Shown one piece after another: positions 1 to 8,370 of a stretch of DNA of 37,952 bases. The DNA comes from Victivallaceae bacterium. Its GTDB lineage: Bacteria > Verrucomicrobiota > Lentisphaeria > Victivallales > Victivallaceae. Numbering within the stretch: the first letter of the stretch is position 1; every line of letters starts with the position of its first letter. Where the stretch lies: NCBI GenBank assembly GCA_018400135.1, contig JAGYNC010000003.1, positions 1 to 37,952 of the forward strand. Reading direction: 5' to 3'. Both the position numbers and the translations under genes were made by a program. The notes beneath the pieces are model-generated. The model searched no databases. It was not told the DNA's origin and was given only the letters and a program-made list of their open reading frames with translations.

Positions 1-2
1 TC

Positions 3-317
3 GCCGCTGCCGCAGCTGGAGAGCATATGGAGTGGGATGAACTCTATCCCAGTTTTGCCGATAATGCTGATGAAGAAGGATTTCCCGAGGCCGCACGCGC
101 GTTTCGGGCAATCTCGCGTGCGGAAAAACACCACGAGGAACGTTATCTGGCTCTACAGAAACTGGTACAGGAAAAACAGGTTTTTGAGCGTGATGATGAG
201 GTCTACTGGTGTTGCGCCAAATGCGGCTATATCCATAAAGGCGAAACTCCTCCTAAAACCTGTCCGTCGTGCCTTCACCCGATGGAGTATTTCCAGATAC
301 TCTCGGAAAACTTTTAA
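3..317 (+). CDS. Rubrerythrin, C-terminal part (5' end outside the window)
   Basis: Frame is open to the window edge ([19 protein letters not shown]...). EKHHEERY helix and C-terminal rubredoxin-like CxxCGYIH...CPxC are typical of rubrerythrin. The listed ATG at 27 is internal. Confidence 0.9.
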   Translation, partial: AAAAAGEHMEWDELYPSFADNADEEGFPEAARAFRAISRAEKHHEERYLALQKLVQEKQVFERDDEVYWCCAKCGYIHKGETPPKTCPSCLHPMEYFQILSENF

Positions 318-366
318 CCATCTTAAATAGCAAATAAAAAAGTAAATTAGTAACAAGGAGATAATC

Positions 367-753
367 ATGAGTAACAAGCGCCATCAAATTTACAAGTGTG
401 AAAGCAGCAATTTGACTGTGGAAATCGTGACAGCTGACGATTCTTGCATGGATTTGCAATGTTGTGGAAAACCAATGCAGCTATTACAGGAAAAAAATGC
501 TGATTCAACGGTGGAAAAACACGTTCCGGTTCTTTCCGGTGATGAAAACGGCGTTAAGGTAGTTGTTGGTTCAACTCTGCATCCGATGACCGAAGAACAC
601 TATATCGTCTGGATCGAAGTTATTAACGGACCATACGTCAATCGTAAATATCTTAAGCCCGGCGATTCCCCGGAAGCTGAGTTCTATGTACCAATGCAAG
701 ATAGACTTGAAGTACGAGAATATTGCAATGTTCATGGTCTGTGGAAGCGCTGA
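367..753 (+). CDS. Desulfoferrodoxin / superoxide reductase with an atypical N-terminal desulforedoxin domain
   Basis: N-terminal YKCESS...LQCCGKPM; C-terminal SOR centre residues KHVPVL, STLHPMTEEHYIVWIEV and CNVHGLW. Confidence 0.9.
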   Translation: MSNKRHQIYKCESSNLTVEIVTADDSCMDLQCCGKPMQLLQEKNADSTVEKHVPVLSGDENGVKVVVGSTLHPMTEEHYIVWIEVINGPYVNRKYLKPGDSPEAEFYVPMQDRLEVREYCNVHGLWKR

Positions 754-826
754 CCGTGGCGGTTCAGTTCGCCTCTCTCTGAGTGAGGACAATTCGAAGT
801 AAACTGAAAAAGTTGGAGAAAACAAC

Positions 827-1345
827 ATGTTAAGCAAAAAATTGGCTCAGGAACTTAATTCGCAATTGAATTTCGAGCTCTACTCCGCCTATATCTATTA
901 TGCCATGGCAGCAGCATTGGAAGCAATGAACGCTCCGGGTGCTGCTAATTGGATGAAGGTTCAGGCGCAGGAAGAACTTACTCATGCGGATAAGTTTTTT
1001 TCATTTATTAATGAACGCGACGGCCGCGTGATTCTCGAAGCGGTGGAAAAACCACAAAAAGAGTGGAAGGCGATTATTGACGTGTTCACTACCGCCTATA
1101 AACACGAACAGCTTGTCACCGGAAGAATTAACTGTTTGGTGGAATTGGCAATGGAAGAAAAAGATTATGCTGCCAATCAATTCCTTCAATGGTTTGTTGC
1201 TGAGCAAATCGAAGAAGAAAGCAGTGTGAAAGTGGTTATTGACCAGCTCAAACTGGCCGATAAGGCGCCAGGCGCTATGTTCATGATAGATCGCGAACTT
1301 GGACAACGTGTTTTCGTCCCCCCAACCGGTGCTTCTTCGACTTGA
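827..1345 (+). CDS. Ferritin (bacterial non-heme)
   Basis: LNSQLNFELYSAYIYYAMAAALE...EEKDYAANQFLQWFVAEQIEEE; SD-like ttggag upstream. Confidence 0.92.
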   Translation: MLSKKLAQELNSQLNFELYSAYIYYAMAAALEAMNAPGAANWMKVQAQEELTHADKFFSFINERDGRVILEAVEKPQKEWKAIIDVFTTAYKHEQLVTGRINCLVELAMEEKDYAANQFLQWFVAEQIEEESSVKVVIDQLKLADKAPGAMFMIDRELGQRVFVPPTGASST

Positions 1346-1392
1346 ATGGTTGATGTTTGTGCCGACTGGGAAATGCTCTTTTATCCGGGCAT

Positions 1393-1463
1393 GTAAGCCC
1401 TCACTCTTTGGTTCGGGGTCAATACTACACAGCCTCGACCCCACCCAAAGAGTGAGGCGTTAC
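1393..1463. repeat. Dispersed palindromic repeat A, copy 1 (short form)
   Basis: GTAAGCCCTCACTCTTTGG ... CCAAAGAGTGAGGCGTTAC arms match at 17/19 as an inverted repeat; core GGGGTCAATACTACACAGCCTCGACCCC is shared with three other loci. Confidence 0.9.
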
Positions 1464-1620
1464 CAAGCATCTCTAATTATTCTAGAATTATTGTGATGGC
1501 GGGCTTGAAAAATTATAGTCTGTTTCGTATATTATTCGTGCTCTTTTCGCGTTACTGCGGAGTAAGCACGAAACAAAGTTGTTATCGTAATTAATTTCAA
1601 CACAAACAAAGGAGTTTAAA

Positions 1621-1794
1621 ATGGCCGCTGTAGTAGATAAAGATACCTGTTCCGGTTGCGAAGCCTGCGTGGGAAGTTGTCCCGTGGAAGCAATATCTAT
1701 GCAAGATAATATTGCCGTGGTAAATGCTGATGAGTGCATTGATTGTGGTGCCTGTGTAAGCGAGTGCCCGGTGGAAGCTATTTCCATGGCTTAA
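1621..1794 (+). CDS. 2[4Fe-4S] ferredoxin, 57 aa
   Basis: Translation MAAVVDKDTCSGCEACVGSCPVEAISMQDNIAVVNADECIDCGACVSECPVEAISMA*: two CxxCxxCxxxCP motifs; aaaggag SD. Below the ORF-track length cutoff. Confidence 0.95.
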   Translation: MAAVVDKDTCSGCEACVGSCPVEAISMQDNIAVVNADECIDCGACVSECPVEAISMA

Positions 1795-1841
1795 AAAAAA
1801 CTTACCGTGGTGAACAATTGCGGTATATTTTGCATCATAAT

Positions 1842-1880
1842 GCCTTGATCCGCAGCCGTGGGTCGAGGCGTTTGTTTTTT
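1842..1880 (+). terminator. Rho-independent terminator after ferredoxin
   Basis: GCCTTGATCC-gcagccgt-GGGTCGAGGC (10-bp stem with two G-U pairs) followed by GTTTGTTTTTT. Confidence 0.8.
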
Positions 1881-1966
1881 CTGTGCTGATGCGCCAGAAT
1901 GGCGTATAGATAATTGGAGCTTATTCGAAAAGCTATCGAGCACGGTTTAATTGGAGATATAGCGTC

Positions 1967-2809
1967 ATGAGGTTCCTGCCCGGCAAAGACAGAATTGGCA
2001 TGTGGGGTTTTGCCCTTTTGGGGGCGTTCATTATCAACCTCTGGATATTGGGAATTTATCTTTGGTTGGGGCGAGGTTCAGCTTACGAATTTGAACAACA
2101 AGATCGGGCATTTGCCGAGAACTGGTTGCGACTCGCGGATCAGGGGCAATCCGCGCGTTATCAGTTGGCGGCGCGTCCACCTGGAATTTGGTTCAGGCGT
2201 TTTATAAGAGACCGGCAGAGCCTTGGCAAATTAAAGAAGAGAGTATTTATTGGGAGGAAACTTCTTGCTGACGGGTTGCAATTGCGCTTTAAATCTGATT
2301 TTGAACACTTGACTGAGGTAAATGAAATTGTTCTAGTGTTGGAAACCACCAACGGCCTTTTTGTGCGAGAGGCTACTTTTATACCTGAGCGTATTCCGTT
2401 TCTGGCTGGAGGCAAAGATTATACCGGGAGAGAATTAGAGATGATCCGCGCGCTAACCCAATTTTATTGTGGCAAATTTGACTTCGGCGACTTTTGTTTT
2501 TATGAGTACTTGTCAAGACATAAATTTGGCATGTTACACAATCGTTATCTTCGGCGACTGACCAGACAACGTGCGGCGAGGGGGCGGCCGCTTAATCGTG
2601 ATTATCTGCGGCGAGTAAAGCAATGGCAGGGAATTCCCGGACGCACGCTCTGGGAATTTATCGCAGTGTACAACGCGGTGTTTTATCAATGTGACAACCA
2701 AATGATGGAAAGTGACGAATATCTATTGTTCAGGAAAGATAAATATTCAGAGCGGCCACGATGGCAACTGGAAAGGTTTCAACAGGGCGAACTCAGGCCG
2801 CGGGACTGA
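1967..2809 (+). CDS. Hypothetical protein with N-terminal transmembrane segment
   Basis: Long ORF; hydrophobic GFALLGAFIINLWILGIYLWLG near the N-terminus; no family recognised. Confidence 0.65.
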   Translation: MRFLPGKDRIGMWGFALLGAFIINLWILGIYLWLGRGSAYEFEQQDRAFAENWLRLADQGQSARYQLAARPPGIWFRRFIRDRQSLGKLKKRVFIGRKLLADGLQLRFKSDFEHLTEVNEIVLVLETTNGLFVREATFIPERIPFLAGGKDYTGRELEMIRALTQFYCGKFDFGDFCFYEYLSRHKFGMLHNRYLRRLTRQRAARGRPLNRDYLRRVKQWQGIPGRTLWEFIAVYNAVFYQCDNQMMESDEYLLFRKDKYSERPRWQLERFQQGELRPRD

Positions 2810-2961
2810 ATATGCGCTCTGCGATTTTCTTGGCAATACAGACTTGTCCTGTCCCCCATAATGGCCTATATTTCAGAGCCCCATCTGTTCAAAGCCCGGC
2901 AAAACAATGGCTGCGTTGCAATAAATGTCCCCGAATAATAAATTGCTACGGATTAATAACG

Positions 2962-4959
2962 ATGAACGATACAGACAAAATCAACTTTAATGTTGACGAT
3001 CTCAGCGAAACACAATTGACGGAACTGATTGACTATCACAACCGATGTTATTGGGAGAAGGCGAGTCCGGAAATCAGTGATGAGCGCTATGACCAGCTGG
3101 TTCAGGCACTGCGGGAAATTAATCCTGAACATGAGTTGGTAACCGCAGTGAACGCTCCTCTGGTTGCTGGCTCCGGCAAAGTAAAACACGATACTCCAAT
3201 GCTTTCTCTTGATAAAGCATACTCCTTTGAGGAAGTCCTTTCATGGGCCGCGAAATATGTCCGAAGCCCCGCTGAGGAGTTGCTGATAGAGCCAAAATAT
3301 GACGGCATTTCCGCCAGTTATCGCAACGGGGTACTGGCGACGCGCGGGAATGGCTTTATCGGGGAGAATGTCTCCGACAAAAAGTGTTTGGTTGAACTGG
3401 AAGCGGTTGATTATACCGGGCCGCTGGATCGTCCGGCCCGAGGTGAAATCGTTATCCGGAAAGATGATTTTCTGCGGCTATATTCGCGGATTATCCGAAA
3501 AGGCGGTGAACCCTACAAAAATTCCCGAAATGCCGTAGCCGGCATTATGGGACTGAAAAACATCAACGATATAAGGAGTCAGGGGGCAAAGCTTACTCTG
3601 GTGGATTACGATTTGATCTCTTACCGGGTCTCATTTCACGATTTAGCCGGAGAATGGCCGCAAATTGTTCTTGAGATAGAAGCCCTGCCGTATCCGATGG
3701 ATGGAATTGTGGTTAAGCTGGCTGACCGCGAATACGCTGACTCGCTTGGCAATACCGCACACCATCCGCGAGGGCAGATCGCTTTCAAATTCAGCGGGGT
3801 TCGTGCTGAAACAAAATTGTTGGATGTTATGTGGAGTTTCGGGAAGAGTTGTCTTACTCCGGTTGCTGAACTTGAGCCGGTATCTATCGGTGGAGTTACC
3901 ATCCGCCATGCCTCCTTACACAATGCCAAAAATATTATTGACAAGGATATTCATATTGGCGATCTCGTTGTTGTCGAACGCGCCGGTGATGTAATCCCGC
4001 ACATTATTGATTCACAGCCGGGTGAGGGGCGGCGTAATGCGCTGATCGAATATTGTCCATGTTGCCAATCCCCGCTTATTATGCGCGGGCCGGAACTGTG
4101 TTGTGTTAATCCCGATTGTTTTGAAACTAAGTTGCGACGTTTGTGCGCCGCTGTGAAAAATATCGGTATCGAGCGTCTCGGTGAGCCAAATATCAGACGC
4201 ATGATGCGGCAACTTGGAGTAAAAAATCTTAATGATATTTTTGATTTACAATTAGATGATATTCTCAAACTGGAGGGATTTAAAGAAAAATCAGCTGCCA
4301 ATCTGTTGCGTGAAATAGCAACGGCTCGTGAAGTTAGTGATCGACAGGTGCTGGCGGCACTGAATGTTCCCAACATCGGTACCAACGTGGCCGGCACTAT
4401 TCTACGGGAGTATACGCTCGACGAGTTGCGAAAGTTATCTATCGAAGAGCTGGCGGACATCAATGGCGTTGGCCCGGAACGTGCCACCGCGCTCAACCAG
4501 GAACTCTCGAAACAAGCCGGGTTCCTCGATGAACTGCTCGACGCATTGAATGTCTCAATAACCAAAAACACCGCCGCCGCTTCCCCGCAGCCTTCGATCT
4601 GCTTTACCGGCAAGATGCCGGAAACACGTTCCTACTATGAACAACTCGCCCGGGAACACGGCTACGAACCAGCCGACGCGGTAACCAAAGAGTTGACTTT
4701 GTTGGTGGCCGCCGATCCTGCCGCCTCCGGCGGCAAACTCGCCAAAGCTCGCAAAAACAATATTCAGATTATGGGATTGGCAGAGTGGTTGACTGGTTTG
4801 CGGAATAATAAAGAAAGAACAACTGTTGCTGACGGGGAGGGGACTGGTTCCCCGGATGATTTGTCCAACTCGATAAAACAGGATGCCGACACCGTATCAA
4901 CACTTAGTGCTCAGGAATCGGAATCCGATAGCCACGGACAACTTACTTTTAACTTTTGA
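2962..4959 (+). CDS. ligA: NAD-dependent DNA ligase (LigA-type, divergent)
   Basis: Adenylation motif EPKYDGIS, PMDGIVVK, LTPVAELEPVSIGG, RAGDVIP, Cys4 zinc finger (CPCC...CVNPDC), HhH region (NIGTNVAGTIL, INGVGPERA) and BRCT-like C-terminus. ATG at 2962 (MNDTDKINF) preferred over the ORF-track start at 2761. Confidence 0.88.
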   Translation: MNDTDKINFNVDDLSETQLTELIDYHNRCYWEKASPEISDERYDQLVQALREINPEHELVTAVNAPLVAGSGKVKHDTPMLSLDKAYSFEEVLSWAAKYVRSPAEELLIEPKYDGISASYRNGVLATRGNGFIGENVSDKKCLVELEAVDYTGPLDRPARGEIVIRKDDFLRLYSRIIRKGGEPYKNSRNAVAGIMGLKNINDIRSQGAKLTLVDYDLISYRVSFHDLAGEWPQIVLEIEALPYPMDGIVVKLADREYADSLGNTAHHPRGQIAFKFSGVRAETKLLDVMWSFGKSCLTPVAELEPVSIGGVTIRHASLHNAKNIIDKDIHIGDLVVVERAGDVIPHIIDSQPGEGRRNALIEYCPCCQSPLIMRGPELCCVNPDCFETKLRRLCAAVKNIGIERLGEPNIRRMMRQLGVKNLNDIFDLQLDDILKLEGFKEKSAANLLREIATAREVSDRQVLAALNVPNIGTNVAGTILREYTLDELRKLSIEELADINGVGPERATALNQELSKQAGFLDELLDALNVSITKNTAAASPQPSICFTGKMPETRSYYEQLAREHGYEPADAVTKELTLLVAADPAASGGKLAKARKNNIQIMGLAEWLTGLRNNKERTTVADGEGTGSPDDLSNSIKQDADTVSTLSAQESESDSHGQLTFNF

Positions 4960-5472
4960 TATAATTGCGATAAAAGAAATAATTCTGCTGCTGGAATTTG
5001 CGTTGCTTGCTGGTTTCTTGGACTTGCTGTTGCACTGCCCTACGGCTATTATGCCCAGAACACTGCCGAAAAGTCAAGCGTCACGCCTTTTAGCATTGAT
5101 CCTAAATTATCGCCGGAATTACAGAGTAGTAAAAATAGCATTGACAGTTTTTGGGAAGAATATGAAAATTTTGCTTTTCCGATTTCAAGCGGTTACCGCT
5201 GGCGTAGAGATGCTCCAGATAACTATGGCATCGTCATTCCAGAAAGTAAAAAAACATTTACCTTACAGTTTTTCAATACTCCAGAAGTTGAGGATTTATT
5301 TTCTAAGTACGAAATACTGATCAATCATTATACATTGATGAAATCGCGCGAGGTCCGAATCCCTTCCGAAACCGGATTTTATCTTGACATGCTTCTAGAT
5401 TGCAAACCGGATTCGTACGCCAATTTAATCAGTTACCCTTTAACAAGGATTACTTCTGACACGGAATACTGA
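4960..5472 (+). pseudogene. Startless ORF (170 codons) with TM-like N-terminus; possible degraded or non-canonically started membrane protein
   Basis: Open in the ligA frame directly after its stop: YNCDKRNNSAAGICVACWFLGLAVALPYGYYAQNTAEKSSVTPFSIDPKLSPELQ...ITSDTEY*. No ATG/GTG/TTG near the N-terminus. Confidence 0.45.
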
Positions 5473-5539
5473 AAAACTCGCATGAAATGAATCACCGCGC
5501 CGTAAAACAAAGCGAAACGAGAGTTTCGGATCATCGGCG

Positions 5540-6535
5540 TTATTGATCAAATGCCGCGTCAAACTGAATATTGGATGGAACAAAATCGACACGTCTGACA
5601 AAAGAACAAGACTCTTTGGCACCATATTCGCGATCCATGCCGCAATCTTCCCATTCGACCGAGAGCGGTCCATCATAATTGATCTGGTTGAGTTCACGGA
5701 TAATCTCTTCGAAATTAACGCCGCCATGGCCGAGACTGCGAAATTCCCAGCCGCGCCCGGGCTGTCCGAAATTAAGGTGTGATCCCAGAATGCCGCTTTT
5801 ACCGTCAAGTGTACGTGCCGCGTCTTTCATGTGAACATGATAGATACGATCGGGGAATTCGCGGATAAACTGAACCGGATCGACAAACTGCCAAAAGAGA
5901 TGGCTCGGGTCAAAGTTAAAACCGAATTCGGGACGGCAATCGAGCGCCACCAAGGCCCGCTGAGCGGTAACAATGTCAAACGCAATTTCTGTCGGGTGTA
6001 CCTCCAGCGCGAATTTCACGCCGCACTCACCGAATACATCAAGTATTGGATGCCAGTTATCGGCAAAGTGTTTGAAGCCAGCTTCAATCATTGCATCGGA
6101 AACCGGAGGAAAACTGTAAAGCAGATGCCAGATGCTCGAACCGACAAATCCATTGACTACCCCGATGCCAAGGTTCTTCGCCGCGCGAGCGGCTAATGTC
6201 ATCTGTTGGATGCCCCAGGAGCGTTGTTCCTCCGGCTTCCCGGCAAGTTCCGGAGGAGCAAAGGCATTTGAACGCCCATCGTTATTAGGGTCGCAAACCA
6301 GTTGTCCGGCCAAATGATTGCTGATTGACCAAACCTTCAAACCGTATTTATCGAGCAAAGCAATACGTTCATCACAATATTGTTTGCTGTCGGCTCCCTT
6401 TTCAACATCAAAATGATCGCCCCAGCAGGCGAGTTCAAGTCCGTCATAACCCCAGGACGCGGCTTTTTCTGCTAATGTCTCAAGCGGCAAATCCGCCCAT
6501 TGTCCGGTAAACATAGTTACTGGTCTGCTCATCAT
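5540..6535 (-). CDS. Sugar phosphate isomerase/epimerase (AP endonuclease 2-like TIM barrel)
   Basis: WGYDGLELACWGDHFD, NFDPSHLFWQ, IYHVHMKDA, LSVEWED motifs. Confidence 0.88.
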   Translation of the reverse strand: MMSRPVTMFTGQWADLPLETLAEKAASWGYDGLELACWGDHFDVEKGADSKQYCDERIALLDKYGLKVWSISNHLAGQLVCDPNNDGRSNAFAPPELAGKPEEQRSWGIQQMTLAARAAKNLGIGVVNGFVGSSIWHLLYSFPPVSDAMIEAGFKHFADNWHPILDVFGECGVKFALEVHPTEIAFDIVTAQRALVALDCRPEFGFNFDPSHLFWQFVDPVQFIREFPDRIYHVHMKDAARTLDGKSGILGSHLNFGQPGRGWEFRSLGHGGVNFEEIIRELNQINYDGPLSVEWEDCGMDREYGAKESCSFVRRVDFVPSNIQFDAAFDQ

Positions 6536-6654
6536 GCCTCCTTTTAAACATCTTCAAAATTCCCGACGCGGGAAGTTTTAAATCTGTTTACAATTTTTGT
6601 ATTTTTGAGCTAATTGCAAAGCTTCGCGTGAATCGCGTCGCGAGCATACATTAC

Positions 6655-6695
6655 GGACGGCCGGGAGACCGTCCCTCCGCCGGCCTTGGGCCGGC
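6655..6695. repeat. Pair of GC-rich hairpins
   Basis: GGACGG-ccgggaga-CCGTCC and GCCGGCC-ttg-GGCCGGC. Confidence 0.6.
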
Positions 6696-6723
6696 ATGTT
6701 TTACGTATGGTGACTGTCCGACA

Positions 6724-6788
6724 GTAATCCCTCGCCTAACCCTGATTTGTCGTGATCGCTATCGATACGGGAAAGAGTGAGCGAATAC
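6724..6788. repeat. Dispersed repeat B, copy 1
   Basis: GTAATCCCTCGCCTAACCCTGATTTGTCGTGATCGCTATCGATACGGGAAAGAGTGAGCGAATAC; 44 nt match the reverse complement of 8310-8353 at about 38/44. Termini resemble repeat A. Confidence 0.75.
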
Positions 6789-6821
6789 GTCCGACATCCC
6801 GGAATAATCAGCGCATGGCGC

Positions 6822-7991
6822 CTAGACTTGCGGCAATTTGGTCCATGCCGAACCGGCTTTGGCGCTGGCGACCACTGCTTCGATAAACGCCATGCCGCGT
6901 ACGCCTTCATCAATCTGCGGGAAATCCCCGACCAGCGAATCAACTGACGCTCCGGCTTCTTTCAGCAGGATTGTTTCAGCAAAATTACGGTAGTGGTTGG
7001 CAAACGCTTCCAGAAATCCTTCAGGATGACCAGCCGGAATACGGCTACCGCGGGCTGCTGCCGGGCTTTTCGCGCCGATATAACCATTGCCGCGGGACAT
7101 TATTTGCGTCTGGCCGTCAATTGGCTTGAAAAGAAGTTGATTCGGGTGTTCCTGATGCCATTCGATACTGGCCTCGGAACCATAGAGCCAGATGGACAGT
7201 CCATTTTCCTCGCCTATTGAAATCTGACTGGCGTAGATTACTCCCTTAACCCCGTTTTCGAATCGTACCAGACAGTTGCAGTCGTCGTCAAGAGCCCGGT
7301 TCTCGACAAAAGACGTGAGGTCGGCACATACTTCCGTCAGTTTTAAACCGGTGATGTACTCTGCCAGATTATCGGCATGTGAGCCGATGTCACCGACACA
7401 GCCACCAGCCCCACTCTGTTTCGGATCAGTGCGCCATGAAGCCTGTTGCTGCCCTTCTCTTTCGATAGGCCTGGCCAGCCAGCCTTGTGGATAAATAGCC
7501 ACAACCTTCCGAAGCGTCCCCAATTCCCCACTGGCAACCAGGTCTTTTGCCAGCTTGACCATTGGATAGCCTGTATAATTGTGCATCAGACCGAAAACTC
7601 TGCCGGATTTTTCAACGATTTGCCGCAATTCAAGTGCTTCCGCCAAGCTCATTGTCATTGGCTTCTCGCACATGACATGGAATCCGGCCTCAATAAAATC
7701 CCGGGCTATCGGAAAATGCCAGTTGTTGGGAGTGCAGACAGCGACAAAATCAATGCGTTTGTCCGGGGCAAGCTTTTTCTCGCCATCAATCATCGCCTGA
7801 TAGTTGTCATAAACGCGGGCAGAGTCAAGAAATAACTCTTCGCCGAGCTGTCTGCTCTTTGCCGGATCAATGTCAAAAGCTCCAGCAACAAGTTCAATTT
7901 TTCCGTCCAGTGCCGCTGCCATCCGATGGACGCCGCCGATAAGCGCGCCCGGCCCACCGCCGACCATTCCCATTCTGATTTTTCGTTTCAT
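6822..7991 (-). CDS. Gfo/Idh/MocA family oxidoreductase
   Basis: MGMVGGGPGALIGGVHRMAA Rossmann motif, VCTPNNWHFPIARDFIEAGFHVMCEKPMTMS, GGCVGDIGSHADNL. Confidence 0.93.
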   Translation of the reverse strand: MKRKIRMGMVGGGPGALIGGVHRMAAALDGKIELVAGAFDIDPAKSRQLGEELFLDSARVYDNYQAMIDGEKKLAPDKRIDFVAVCTPNNWHFPIARDFIEAGFHVMCEKPMTMSLAEALELRQIVEKSGRVFGLMHNYTGYPMVKLAKDLVASGELGTLRKVVAIYPQGWLARPIEREGQQQASWRTDPKQSGAGGCVGDIGSHADNLAEYITGLKLTEVCADLTSFVENRALDDDCNCLVRFENGVKGVIYASQISIGEENGLSIWLYGSEASIEWHQEHPNQLLFKPIDGQTQIMSRGNGYIGAKSPAAARGSRIPAGHPEGFLEAFANHYRNFAETILLKEAGASVDSLVGDFPQIDEGVRGMAFIEAVVASAKAGSAWTKLPQV

Positions 7992-8129
7992 CCGGATTGT
8001 CTCCTTAGATTTACGTTCGTCCTGTCAAAACCGACCGAACGGTTTTCTATTTAACATCTATCTGTTTCACGTCTCTTTCGGCCGACGAGAACCAATCATA
8101 TATTATATTCGATAAAGCCATATTCAACC

Positions 8130-8370
8130 GTAATGCCTCACTCTTCCCGTATCAAAATCGAAATCGGGGTAATCGCTTACTCTTTGGGTGGGGTCGAGGC
8201 TACGACACCCGAGGAGGAACGACGAGGCTGTGTAGTATTGACCCCGTCCCAAAGAAGAGTGAGCGATTACGAATCGGGATCGATTTTTTGTTTTTGTGCA
8301 CGATACCGATTTCGATAGCGATCATGACAACTCAGGGTTAAGTGAGGTATTACAAAGAGCGAGGTATTAC
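8130..8370. repeat. Composite repeat: B fragments flanking a nested repeat A
   Basis: 8130-8153 GTAATGCCTCACTCTTCCCGTATC resembles one B end; 8310-8353 matches the other B end; A copy 2 lies between. An extra GAGCGAGGTATTAC terminus at 8357-8370 abuts the xylose isomerase stop codon. Confidence 0.65.
8169..8270. repeat. Dispersed palindromic repeat A, copy 2 (reverse orientation, long form)
   Basis: 56-nt core 8190-8245 is the reverse complement of the core at 16415-16470. Confidence 0.9.

Noticed and set aside
1411-1425. tRNA T-arm-like GGTTCGGGGTCAA inside repeat A
   Set aside because: No acceptor, D or anticodon arms can be built around it; it belongs to the dispersed hairpin repeat.
2761-2961. 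Extended N-terminus of the ligase ORF (ORF-track start 2761)
   Set aside because: Overlaps the preceding gene; LigA-like sequence begins at MNDTDKINF (2962).
3951-4613. 220-aa minus-strand ORF antisense to ligA
   Set aside because: Low-complexity Ser/Arg-rich product opposite a well-supported gene; typical shadow ORF.
4883-5320. 145-aa plus-strand ORF overlapping the ligA end
   Set aside because: Its frame lacks protein-like character; the ligA-frame ORF (4960-5472) looks far more coding, though it has no start.
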